Source: JAWLCQ01 sp041687095 (GTDB lineage Bacteria; Planctomycetota; Phycisphaerae; SM23-33). From it: 7,196 nucleotides of DNA. The stretch spans positions 1 to 7,196 of the forward strand of contig JAWLCQ010000218.1 of NCBI GenBank assembly GCA_041687095.1, in the 5' to 3' direction. The position numbers and the translations under genes are program-made. The notes beneath the pieces were generated by a model. The model was not told the DNA's origin. It ran no database searches and saw only the letters and a list, made by a program, of their open reading frames with translations. Below, one piece after another: positions 1-6,506 of the stretch (position 1 is the stretch's first letter; the number at the start of each line of letters is the position of its first letter).

Positions 1-1200
1 GTCGGTCACGAACACGTCGCTACGTCCGTTGGCCGCGGCGGTGAAGGAAAGCCATCGCCCGGTCGGGTCCGCGATCGGGTGCGGGTGGGAATACTGGCCC
101 GGCAGGGAGCCCCATTCGGTCGCGTGCAGGCAGATCGGCTCGATGCGCGGCCGCGCGGCCGGGTCGGCGAGGTCATAGTGCAGCCACTGCAGGCGTTCGG
201 TGCTGAAGTCCCCATCCAGGATCAGGGCGGGCCTTGTGGCGTCCGGTGTGAGGTGGCCGTAGTGTCGTGCCTCCGGAAAGCACTGCTCCCAGAGGGTCCG
301 CCCGTCGGTTCCGGCCAAGCCGATGTACACCCCGCCGCCCGGCAGGGGGCCATGATAGGCCATCGCCGGGCGGTCCCACAGCCACGCCTGGTGTGTCTGG
401 AAGGGCCCGGGGTATTCGCGTTTCAGCGGCCGGGCCTTGCCGGACGGCACGTCCAGCAGCCAGATGCGGGGCGTAACCCCGTCGCTGCCGCACCAGTAGC
501 CCGGCGGGAGATCGAGGTCGAAGTACAGCACGTCGCCATCCACTGGGCAGTACGCGCAGTGGGCGCTCTGGGCAGGGGCGTGTTCGTAGAGCACCTCGGC
601 GGGTCCGCCTGCGATCGGCACGCGGACCAGCCGCAGACGGTGATCGGCAAACCCGCGGTAGCCGCGCGTGATAGGCCGGCCGATGCGGAGTTCCGGGTGC
701 GAACTGCTCAGCGCGACGGCGACCCACTGCTCGTCGGGTGAGATGCAGGGAGCGCCGAAGATCCACTCCTCGCCGCAGTCGGCAAGGAGGTCGCGAGGCT
801 CATACGTGTCCAGGCACACGGCCAGCAGGCGTCGCCGACAGGTGAAGACCGCCTGGCGGCTTGAGGGGGCAACGCAGAGGCGGTTGCCGCACAGGCCCCC
901 GCCGTTCACGTCCGGGAACGTCAGCCCCATGCCGCGGTGGATATAGCTGCGGTCGCCGATCCCGTCCGCTCGCCAGAGGGCCGTCAGGTCGCCCGAGCAA
1001 ACGTCCCCGCGGAGAACCCATGTCGCCCCTTCGCGGACGGAGACGAAGACGAGCGTCTCCCCGTCGGCGGTGAAGCCCGAGGCGGTGTGGTACGTCGGCG
1101 TCTGGTTGATCCTTCCGACGGACGTCATGCGCCGGATGGGCCGTCCAGTCAGGCGGTCCTCGTAGCGTTCGCTCTCGTTCCAGGTGTCGCCGACGTGCAT
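1..1200 (-). CDS. Oligogalacturonate lyase-like protein (PL22 family, TolB-like beta-propeller), C-terminus cut by window edge
   Basis: This reading frame is open for 400 codons from ATG (complement of 1198-1200) to base 1, so the stop lies outside the window. PL22 enzymes cleave unsaturated digalacturonate by manganese-dependent beta-elimination in the cytoplasm. The frame matches Ogl along its length. An N-terminal NQTPTYHTASGFTADG segment (32-47) corresponds to the first blade. PRIWLLD (244-250) carries R245, and HQAW (270-273) carries H270, exactly 25 residues later, as R217 and H242 are in Yersinia Ogl. HYGHLTPD (313-320) supplies a histidine ligand, and GQYSHPHP (368-375) supplies Q369, H372 and H374, matching the Q350/H353/H355 ligand pattern. 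The end (SFTAAANGRSDVFVTD) resembles the last Ogl strand, so few residues are missing. There is no signal peptide, fitting a cytoplasmic protein. The start is supported by a GAGAGG box. About twelve cysteines are present, which is many for this fold. The reference residue numbers are recalled, not looked up, and true substrate specificity is inferred. Confidence 0.82.
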   Translation of the reverse strand, partial: MHVGDTWNESERYEDRLTGRPIRRMTSVGRINQTPTYHTASGFTADGETLVFVSVREGATWVLRGDVCSGDLTALWRADGIGDRSYIHRGMGLTFPDVNGGGLCGNRLCVAPSSRQAVFTCRRRLLAVCLDTYEPRDLLADCGEEWIFGAPCISPDEQWVAVALSSSHPELRIGRPITRGYRGFADHRLRLVRVPIAGGPAEVLYEHAPAQSAHCAYCPVDGDVLYFDLDLPPGYWCGSDGVTPRIWLLDVPSGKARPLKREYPGPFQTHQAWLWDRPAMAYHGPLPGGGVYIGLAGTDGRTLWEQCFPEARHYGHLTPDATRPALILDGDFSTERLQWLHYDLADPAARPRIEPICLHATEWGSLPGQYSHPHPIADPTGRWLSFTAAANGRSDVFVTD

Positions 1201-1205
1201 CGGTT

Positions 1206-1211
1206 CCTCTC
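1206..1211 (-). promoter_or_regulatory. Ribosome binding site of the PL22-like gene
   Basis: Read on the minus strand, GAGAGG lies five bases before the ATG at the complement of 1198-1200. It fixes the start of the PL22-like protein, because no in-frame ATG lies between this site and the upstream stop codons. Confidence 0.6.
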
Positions 1212-1238
1212 GCTGGGGGCCGTGGGGCGCCAAGCCCT

Positions 1239-1337
1239 CTATGTGTAGATCTCGATTCCGCCGCTGTCAAGCACCTGGATGGGCACCGGGATGGGCACCG
1301 GGATGGGCAGGAACCAGGCCGGGGTCCAGGCCGGCAT
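1239..1337 (-). CDS. Doubtful 32-residue ORF, hydrophobic and Pro-Ile-Pro-Val-rich
   Basis: An ATG at the complement of 1335-1337 opens a 32-codon frame ending at TAG (complement of 1239-1241), 38 bases upstream of the PL22-like start. The peptide has a PAWTPAWFLP segment, then PIPVPIPVPI from the tandem repeats, then a tail ending GGIEIYT. Its first part resembles the signal peptide of the divergent lipoprotein (AAWIPALFLP). No Shine-Dalgarno site is visible before the ATG. The frame overlaps the candidate PL22 promoter, so both are unlikely to be fully functional as drawn. I recognise no family. It may be a decayed gene end, a chance ORF or a small unannotated peptide. Confidence 0.15.
   Translation of the reverse strand: MPAWTPAWFLPIPVPIPVPIQVLDSGGIEIYT
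1242..1270 (-). promoter_or_regulatory. Candidate sigma-70 promoter for the PL22-like gene
   Basis: On the minus strand a perfect TTGACA (complement of 1265-1270) is followed, after 17 bases, by TACACA (complement of 1242-1247), which matches TATAAT at positions 1, 2 and 4. Transcription would begin near 1235, leaving a leader of about 35 bases that contains the GAGAGG site. The -35 is perfect and the spacing ideal, but the -10 is only fair. The assignment assumes a housekeeping sigma factor with the usual preference. Confidence 0.4.
1275..1310. repeat. Three 12-bp tandem repeats between the divergent promoters
   Basis: Units at 1275-1286, 1287-1298 and 1299-1310 follow the form CKGGATGGGCAS. 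They differ only at the second base of the first unit and the last base of the third. They begin four bases behind the -35 box of the leftward promoter and end 26 bases before the -35 of the rightward one. That placement would suit a repeated regulator-binding site, but the repeats also read as Pro-Ile-Pro-Val codons in the small minus-strand ORF at 1239-1337, which is an alternative explanation. Confidence 0.6.
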
Positions 1338-1365
1338 TGACAGGGCGGAGCGCAAGGGGTAGGGT
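1337..1365 (+). promoter_or_regulatory. Candidate sigma-70 promoter for the large lipoprotein gene
   Basis: A perfect TTGACA at 1337-1342 is followed by a 17-base spacer and TAGGGT at 1360-1365, which keeps the three most conserved -10 bases (T1, A2, T6). Transcription would start near 1372 and give a leader of roughly 87 bases before the ATG at 1459. A perfect -35 with ideal spacing in such GC-rich DNA is notable, but the -10 is weak. Confidence 0.35.
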
Positions 1366-1444
1366 GCGGAGGCTTCAGGGGGGCAAGAACATTTGCGGCG
1401 ACCGAGGCCGACTCGCCCTGCGCGGCCTGGCGCCACAACCAGCA

Positions 1445-1450
1445 GAGAGG
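1445..1450 (+). promoter_or_regulatory. Ribosome binding site of the large lipoprotein gene
   Basis: GAGAGG lies eight bases before the ATG at 1459. It favours this start over an in-frame TTG at 1393, which would place 22 polar, Arg-rich residues ahead of the signal peptide. The same hexamer precedes the divergent PL22-like gene. Confidence 0.6.
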
Positions 1451-1458
1451 ACGACGAC

Positions 1459-4400
1459 ATGAGACCCTTGCGCATCATCGCCACCCTCGCGGCCTGGATC
1501 CCGGCTTTGTTCCTCCCGGCGTGTGCCGACGTCCCCGGCGCGCCGCACGCCGCAGGCGCCCGCGTCGAGCCCTCCGGCCACACCCGCCAGGTGCGGGCGC
1601 TGGCGTTCTCGCCGGACGGGGGGACGTTGATTTCGGGCGGCGAGGACAAGGCCGTTCGCCTATGGGACGTGGAGCGCGAGCGGTGGCGGGCCATGGCGAG
1701 CGGCCATGGGCTGGTGGTGTCGCACCTGGCGGCGGTGGGGGGGCGGCAGTTCGCCAGCGCGTCGTGGGACGGTACGGCAAGGCTGTGGGACCTCCGTAGC
1801 GGGCGGGAGGCCAAGCGTTTCGACGCGGGGGGCGATAGCCTCCACGCGTTGGCCGTGAGCCCCGACGGGACGCTGCTGGCGGCGGGGGGCAACCACCGCA
1901 TGGTGACGGTGTGGGAGACCGCCAGCGGGCGGGCGGTGCGGCGGTGGTTGATGCGGGACGACCAGGCCCTGGAACTTCCCCCCGGGGAGGCCGTCGGCGG
2001 TGCCGAGGGCGACGAGGCCTCCCCGCCTTGGACACTGGCGGACCCGGTGGTCTCGGCGCTGGCGTTTGCGCCCGACGGGGCCATGCTGGCCATCGGCACG
2101 CGGCGCGGGGCGGTGCTGCTCCAGGACGTGCGCGGCGACGCGCCGGCCCGCACGCTTCACCACGGGGCCAACCCGGGACACATCCACTGGACCGCCTTCT
2201 CCGCCGACGGGACGCGGCTGTTCTCCGCCGGGCGGACCGTGCAGGTCTGGAACGCCGCCGACGGACGGTGGCTGCGCGACATCGAGACGCGCGGAACGGT
2301 TCGCGCTGCGGCCCTGGCCGGGGCGGCCGAGCGACTGGCCGTCTCCGACGGGAGGCACGTCGTGCTGCTGGACGCCGCGACCGGGGAGGAACTCCGCCGG
2401 TTCGAGAACGCCGGAAAAGACGCCGGCGCGCTGGCCCTGTCCCCCGACGGCGAACGACTGGCCGTGGGAACCCTGGCGGGGCGGATCACGCTGTGGAACG
2501 CCGCCGACGGGCAGCAACTCGCCGACGTGGCGCCCGCCGAGGCGCCAGCGCCCCCCGCACCCCCGGCGCCCCTGCCCGATGACGCCCGTCTGGCCGGGGC
2601 CCTGGCGCCCCAGCAGCGCCACGCCTGGACGCTCGACGCAGACACCGACGGCCTCCAGTGGCCCGACGCCCCCAACGAAGGCGGCGTGCGGTTCGCCGCG
2701 CAGGGGTCCGTCCGTCACATGGCCGGGCGGGACAGCCTGTGGCGGCCCTGGGGGGTCGGGACCAGGGCGTTCGACCTCACCTGGACAGTCACGCTGGATC
2801 ACACCACGAGCAACAAGCACCTCCTGCAGGGGCTGTGCATGGGCATCGCCACCGCCCCGCCCGAGCGCATGGGCCCCGACGACGTGGCGGCCCTGGTGGC
2901 TTTGCACCTCAACGGCGTGTCCGCCGACGTTGTCCGCGGGGACCCCTACGCCCTGAGCCCCACCTACAACGACACAACCATGCGGCGGCTCGCGCGCGTC
3001 GTGCCCAGCGGGGAGGTGCCCGTGGTCGAATGGTCGCACGAGGCGCTGGGAACCATCGGGGCGGGCGAGTCCATCGAACTCCGCATCCGCCGCGACGCGC
3101 GGAACGTGCTGACCTTCAGCGCCTGGTGCCCGGCCGCGGGGCAATCGGAGACCGCCCCCTGGTGGTCGGCCCAATGGACGATCCCCGACGAGTTGGCCGG
3201 GGCCGAATTGAACTACCTGTTCATCAAGCGCATCCCGTCGCGAAGCGTCCATCTGGGCGAGCAGGTCTCCGGCAGCGAGGGGGCGCAGATGGCGGGGACG
3301 GTCGTCGATCTGCGGGCGGCGTTGCATCCGCCGGTCGTCACCGACGTGGCGTGGGACGCTCCCGTCTTGGGCAAGGGCGCGCGGGTGACCGTGCGCGGCC
3401 TGGGGTTCCGCGAGGGCCTGGCGGTCCGCGTCGGGGGCACGGCCGCCCCGGCCGTCGAGGTCGTCAGCGCCGAGGAACTCCGCGTGACGCTGCCGGACCT
3501 GCCGGGGAGCCGGCGCTACCCGCTGGTGGTCGAGCAGGCGGAGGGGCTCAGGGCGGGGGCGGCGACGCCGCTGCCCTACGGGCTCATCCTCGACAGCGTA
3601 CATCCCCGCGAAGCGCCGCCCGAGGGCGGCGGGGTGGCGGAGTTGCGCGGGACGGGTTTCGCACGGAACACGCAGGTGTGGTTCGGTGAGGCCCAGGCCG
3701 AGATCGTCGAGCGGGTGAACCCCAACATGCTCCGCGTGCGCATCCCGTCCCACCCGCCGGGACCGGCCACCGTTACCGCCCGGGCCGGGCGCCACCACTT
3801 CGCCGGAGCCCCACGGTTCGGTTTCGGCCGCACCCCGACCCTGTGGGCGGGACCGATAGCCCTCGATGCGCTCCGCGCCAAGTACGCCGACCCCGCCTTC
3901 GCCCCCTACCGGACCCCGCTGGATCAGGCGATCGAATCGGCCCGCACTCAGCGGATCGAGCCCGGCACCTACAAGACCCACCAGCCGATCGACGCCCTGA
4001 TGTGGGCGTGCGTCTACCGCGGCGAGGAGGCCGACCGCAAGCGGATGGCGGAGTGGATGGCCGCCGTCGTCGAGCAGGGCCCCCCGGACCGCTACCACCT
4101 GTTCCCCGCCGCCCGCGGGGTGGCCATGGCCTACGACGCGATCCGCGACGACCTCGACGACGCCCGGCGCGGAGCGATCGAGGACTACCTCCACGCCGCG
4201 CTCGATGCCTACCTCGAATTCACCCGCGCCCAGGTCTGGCACTTCGTCAACCACAGCAGCATGAACCCGCGCTCCAATGCCGCGGGCCTGATCGTGGCCT
4301 TGGCCCTGCGCGACACCCACCCCCACGCCGCCGAGGCCATCGGCCATGCGCGCCGGAACCTCGATGCCTACCTCACCACCACTTGGACCGAGCACGGCGG

Positions 4401-6354
4401 GTGCCTCGAAGGCATGCACCACGCCGTCACCGGGCTCTCGGACTACCTCCTCGCCGCCCACCTTCTGGCCCATGCCACCGGCGAACGGGCTCTGGTGGAC
4501 CATCCCCGGCTGGCCAACGTCCGGCGGATGTACGAGGCCGCGATCTCCGGGCCCGCGTCCGCCTTCGCGTTCGGCGATTCCTCTTCGTCGCTCCGCGGAT
4601 CGGACGTCTGCGCGGACCTGGGCTCGCGGCGAAACGACCCGCTGCTGCTGTGGCTGGCGGACGACATCGTCCGTCGCGGCTCGGGCAAGCAGGGCGACGA
4701 GCCGGCCGCCATGGGGGCGGCCCTGCTGTACCGCGGCCCCGCCGCGGCGCCGGCGGCCCCGCCGCCCCTGCCGACGCTCCGGACCCTGCCGCGTATCCAG
4801 TGGGCCGTGATGCGAAGCGAACCGGCCTTCGATGCCGCCCTCGTCGTCGGCGTCAAGGGCCAGGACGGGCCCTCGCACTACCACCGCCAGAGCGATCTGG
4901 GCGGATTCGCCCTCCGTGCGCGGGGCGACGAGCTGCTTCTCGATCCCGGCCGCTGGCGCACCGCCGCCGAGAACCACAGCGTGCCGCTCATCGACGGCAA
5001 GGGGCCCGGCCCGGTCGCGGGGTTCATCACCGACGCCTGGGAGGGCGGGCCCTGGCGGGCCATCGTCCTCGACGCCACCGACGCCTATCGCCCCTGGGTC
5101 GCCACCCGCGTGCGGCGCCACTTCGTCCAGTTCGGCACCGACGCCCTGATCATCCTCGACGACATCGTCCCCGCCGAGGGGACCGACGGGCGCATCGTCG
5201 CGCAGTTCCAGACCCGAAACCCCCAGTTGCGCCCCGAGGCCGCCGAGTTTCTCGCCGCCGGGCCCAACGCCCGCATGGCCATTCGCCTCTTCGGGCCCCC
5301 GCTGGAGCTGACGACCCAGGCCTACAACTGGCACGGCCAGACCTGGGACACCGTACGCGGCCACTACCTCGCCGACCCCGGCGTCCCGCTGGTGTCGGTC
5401 GTCACCTTTGCCCCCGCCGCCCCCGCCGCCCCCGCCGATGCCCCCGCCGACGCGCCCGAGCCCCTCCGCCCCGTCGTCACCCGCGACGGGGCCACCCTCT
5501 CGGTGGCGCTGGGCAAGGCCACCGCGACGTTCCGCCGCGGCGAGAACGGGTGGGCCTTTGCGCCCGACGGGGCCCCGATGCTGCAAAGCCCCGCGCCCCC
5601 GCGCCCCATCCCCGTCGCCCGCGCGGTCCGCACCGACGCCGCACCGACCATCGACGGCCGCCTGGATGACGACGCCTGGGCCGCCGCCCCCCCGGCCGGG
5701 CCGTTCTGGGGCGAGAACACCTGGAAGGCCCCCGCCGACCCGCAGACGGAGGTGCGTTTCCTCTGGGACGACGAGAACCTCTACGTCGCCATCCGCTGCC
5801 ACGCCGAGGACCTGCAGGCCCTGACGACCCGCGCCCTGCACCCGTACCAGAACATGGACGGCGACGACCGCGTCACGCTGTTCGTCGATCCCGACCTGGC
5901 CCGCGCTCCGCACCGCTTCTTCGATCGCCGCATCAACGCCGCCGGCGTGATCGCCGGCGACACGCAACGCCACGGAGACATGGGCCACGGACCCATCCAG
6001 ATGCGCATCGCACACGAGCCCGCCCCCGAAGAGCCCAAGGCCCCCCAAGCCAACGCCCAGGCCGAGAACCGCAAGGACGGCGGCGAAGCGAAGGCCCCCA
6101 AGGACGGCGGCGGATCCGAGAACCGCAAGGCCGGTGACCGCCCCAATGCGGCCTGGACGATCGAAATGGCCATTCCGTGGACCACGCTGATGAACAACCG
6201 TTGGGGGTCCGAGGGCGTGCGCGTCCCCGAGCCCGGCCGGCGGATGGGCCTCAACGTGATGCGCTACCGCCCCGGGCAACAGTCGTCATGGGCCTACACC
6301 CACAACTGGCCCCCCGTCGATCCCCACCGCTGGGGCGTCCTGCTGTTCGAGTGA
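1459..6354 (+). CDS. Giant modular lipoprotein: WD40 propeller, jelly-roll-like region, two TIG domains, heparinase II/III-like lyase, CBM9-like domain
   Basis: The 1631-residue product is probably a surface-anchored polysaccharide-binding or -cleaving protein. It starts with a lipoprotein signal (lipobox LPAC, C22). Residues 40-357 hold seven WD40 blades (SPDG and LWD motifs, with a loop at 164-195 between blades 3 and 4). A Pro/Ala linker follows. Residues 388-623 look like a jelly-roll, assignment uncertain. TIG domains lie at 625-708 and 709-790. The alpha-toroid (about 795-1110) resembles alginate lyase/heparinase II/III, with N931-H932 and a GGCLEG motif at 980-985. The beta-sandwich (about 1120-1375) has H1140-x-H1142, GGF, LLLDPG and an NHSVPLIDGKG strand typical of heparinase II/III proteins. 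A CBM9-like domain (about 1385-1631) begins TIDGRLDDDAW and ends NVMRYRP..W..FG-like; a charged insert at about 1520-1562 splits it. The tyrosine expected after the EG motif is replaced by H987-H988, so catalysis is uncertain. The ORF is uninterrupted. Start chosen from the RBS and signal peptide. The divergent PL22-like neighbour suggests a uronate-containing substrate (inferred). Confidence 0.88.
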   Translation: MRPLRIIATLAAWIPALFLPACADVPGAPHAAGARVEPSGHTRQVRALAFSPDGGTLISGGEDKAVRLWDVERERWRAMASGHGLVVSHLAAVGGRQFASASWDGTARLWDLRSGREAKRFDAGGDSLHALAVSPDGTLLAAGGNHRMVTVWETASGRAVRRWLMRDDQALELPPGEAVGGAEGDEASPPWTLADPVVSALAFAPDGAMLAIGTRRGAVLLQDVRGDAPARTLHHGANPGHIHWTAFSADGTRLFSAGRTVQVWNAADGRWLRDIETRGTVRAAALAGAAERLAVSDGRHVVLLDAATGEELRRFENAGKDAGALALSPDGERLAVGTLAGRITLWNAADGQQLADVAPAEAPAPPAPPAPLPDDARLAGALAPQQRHAWTLDADTDGLQWPDAPNEGGVRFAAQGSVRHMAGRDSLWRPWGVGTRAFDLTWTVTLDHTTSNKHLLQGLCMGIATAPPERMGPDDVAALVALHLNGVSADVVRGDPYALSPTYNDTTMRRLARVVPSGEVPVVEWSHEALGTIGAGESIELRIRRDARNVLTFSAWCPAAGQSETAPWWSAQWTIPDELAGAELNYLFIKRIPSRSVHLGEQVSGSEGAQMAGTVVDLRAALHPPVVTDVAWDAPVLGKGARVTVRGLGFREGLAVRVGGTAAPAVEVVSAEELRVTLPDLPGSRRYPLVVEQAEGLRAGAATPLPYGLILDSVHPREAPPEGGGVAELRGTGFARNTQVWFGEAQAEIVERVNPNMLRVRIPSHPPGPATVTARAGRHHFAGAPRFGFGRTPTLWAGPIALDALRAKYADPAFAPYRTPLDQAIESARTQRIEPGTYKTHQPIDALMWACVYRGEEADRKRMAEWMAAVVEQGPPDRYHLFPAARGVAMAYDAIRDDLDDARRGAIEDYLHAALDAYLEFTRAQVWHFVNHSSMNPRSNAAGLIVALALRDTHPHAAEAIGHARRNLDAYLTTTWTEHGGCLEGMHHAVTGLSDYLLAAHLLAHATGERALVDHPRLANVRRMYEAAISGPASAFAFGDSSSSLRGSDVCADLGSRRNDPLLLWLADDIVRRGSGKQGDEPAAMGAALLYRGPAAAPAAPPPLPTLRTLPRIQWAVMRSEPAFDAALVVGVKGQDGPSHYHRQSDLGGFALRARGDELLLDPGRWRTAAENHSVPLIDGKGPGPVAGFITDAWEGGPWRAIVLDATDAYRPWVATRVRRHFVQFGTDALIILDDIVPAEGTDGRIVAQFQTRNPQLRPEAAEFLAAGPNARMAIRLFGPPLELTTQAYNWHGQTWDTVRGHYLADPGVPLVSVVTFAPAAPAAPADAPADAPEPLRPVVTRDGATLSVALGKATATFRRGENGWAFAPDGAPMLQSPAPPRPIPVARAVRTDAAPTIDGRLDDDAWAAAPPAGPFWGENTWKAPADPQTEVRFLWDDENLYVAIRCHAEDLQALTTRALHPYQNMDGDDRVTLFVDPDLARAPHRFFDRRINAAGVIAGDTQRHGDMGHGPIQMRIAHEPAPEEPKAPQANAQAENRKDGGEAKAPKDGGGSENRKAGDRPNAAWTIEMAIPWTTLMNNRWGSEGVRVPEPGRRMGLNVMRYRPGQQSSWAYTHNWPPVDPHRWGVLLFE
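2248..2510 (+). repeat. Direct 17-nt repeat marking WD40 blades 5 and 7
   Basis: TGGAACGCCGCCGACGG occurs identically at 2248-2264 and 2494-2510. Both copies encode WNAADG at the end of a WD40 blade (residues 264-269 and 346-351). Identity at the DNA level suggests fairly recent blade duplication or homogenisation, although biased codon use also favours it. Confidence 0.5.
5410..5448 (+). repeat. 9-bp tandem repeat coding an Ala-Pro-Ala linker
   Basis: GCCCCCGCC is repeated three times in tandem (5410-5436) and once more after a GAT codon (5440-5448). It encodes a flexible Ala/Pro stretch from about residue 1318 within the end of the lyase beta-sandwich region. Length variation by replication slippage would be expected here. 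Confidence 0.6.
6062..6130 (+). repeat. Interspersed direct repeats in the charged insert of the CBM9-like domain
   Basis: A 15-nt sequence CCGAGAACCGCAAGG occurs at 6062-6076 and 6116-6130, and a 13-nt sequence AAGGACGGCGGCG at 6073-6085 and 6100-6112. Together they encode an imperfectly repeated ENRK/KDGG stretch of low complexity that splits the CBM9-like fold before its conserved AAWTIEMAIPW strand. Confidence 0.7.
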
Positions 6355-6506
6355 CCCGCGCGATCGCCGCGCGAGGCCGCCGACGCGCCCACCCTCGCGC
6401 GTGGGGGGCCTGCGGACCGTGCGGATCAGGAACACGCATGCCTCCCGCTTCCGGCCGCTAACCCCGGACGCGCTACTACCACGCGGACCTGCTGCGGCAG
6501 TTCGGG

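Noticed and set aside
79..741. Plus-strand ORF of 220 residues
   Set aside because: It is antisense to the PL22-like gene, whose minus-strand frame carries family motifs along its whole length.
1393..1458. In-frame TTG start extending the lipoprotein by 22 residues
   Set aside because: The extension is polar and Arg/Pro/Thr-rich, sits before a good lipoprotein signal peptide, and the GAGAGG site fits the ATG at 1459.
1239..2153. Minus-strand ORF of 304 residues reaching into the lipoprotein gene
   Set aside because: Most of it is a shadow of the WD40 coding region. Only the last 32 codons, in the intergenic region, were kept as a doubtful ORF.
2065..5574. An 18-nt identical sequence (TTTGCGCCCGACGGGGCC) at 2065-2082 and 5557-5574
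   Set aside because: Both encode FAPDGA in the same codon-biased gene. The second copy lies outside the propeller, so biased codon use and coincidence explain it better than a functional repeat.
1660..6279. A 1539-residue open frame on the minus strand
   Set aside because: It lies wholly antisense to the lipoprotein gene. Its Gly/Arg/Val-rich composition is what mirrored GC-rich third positions give, and it contains no recognisable domain.
6357..6405. Two short GC hairpins after the lipoprotein stop (CGCGCG stem at 6357-6373; CCCAC/GTGGG stem at 6388-6405)
   Set aside because: Stems are only 5-6 bp in very GC-rich DNA and no T-run follows, so a terminator cannot be claimed.
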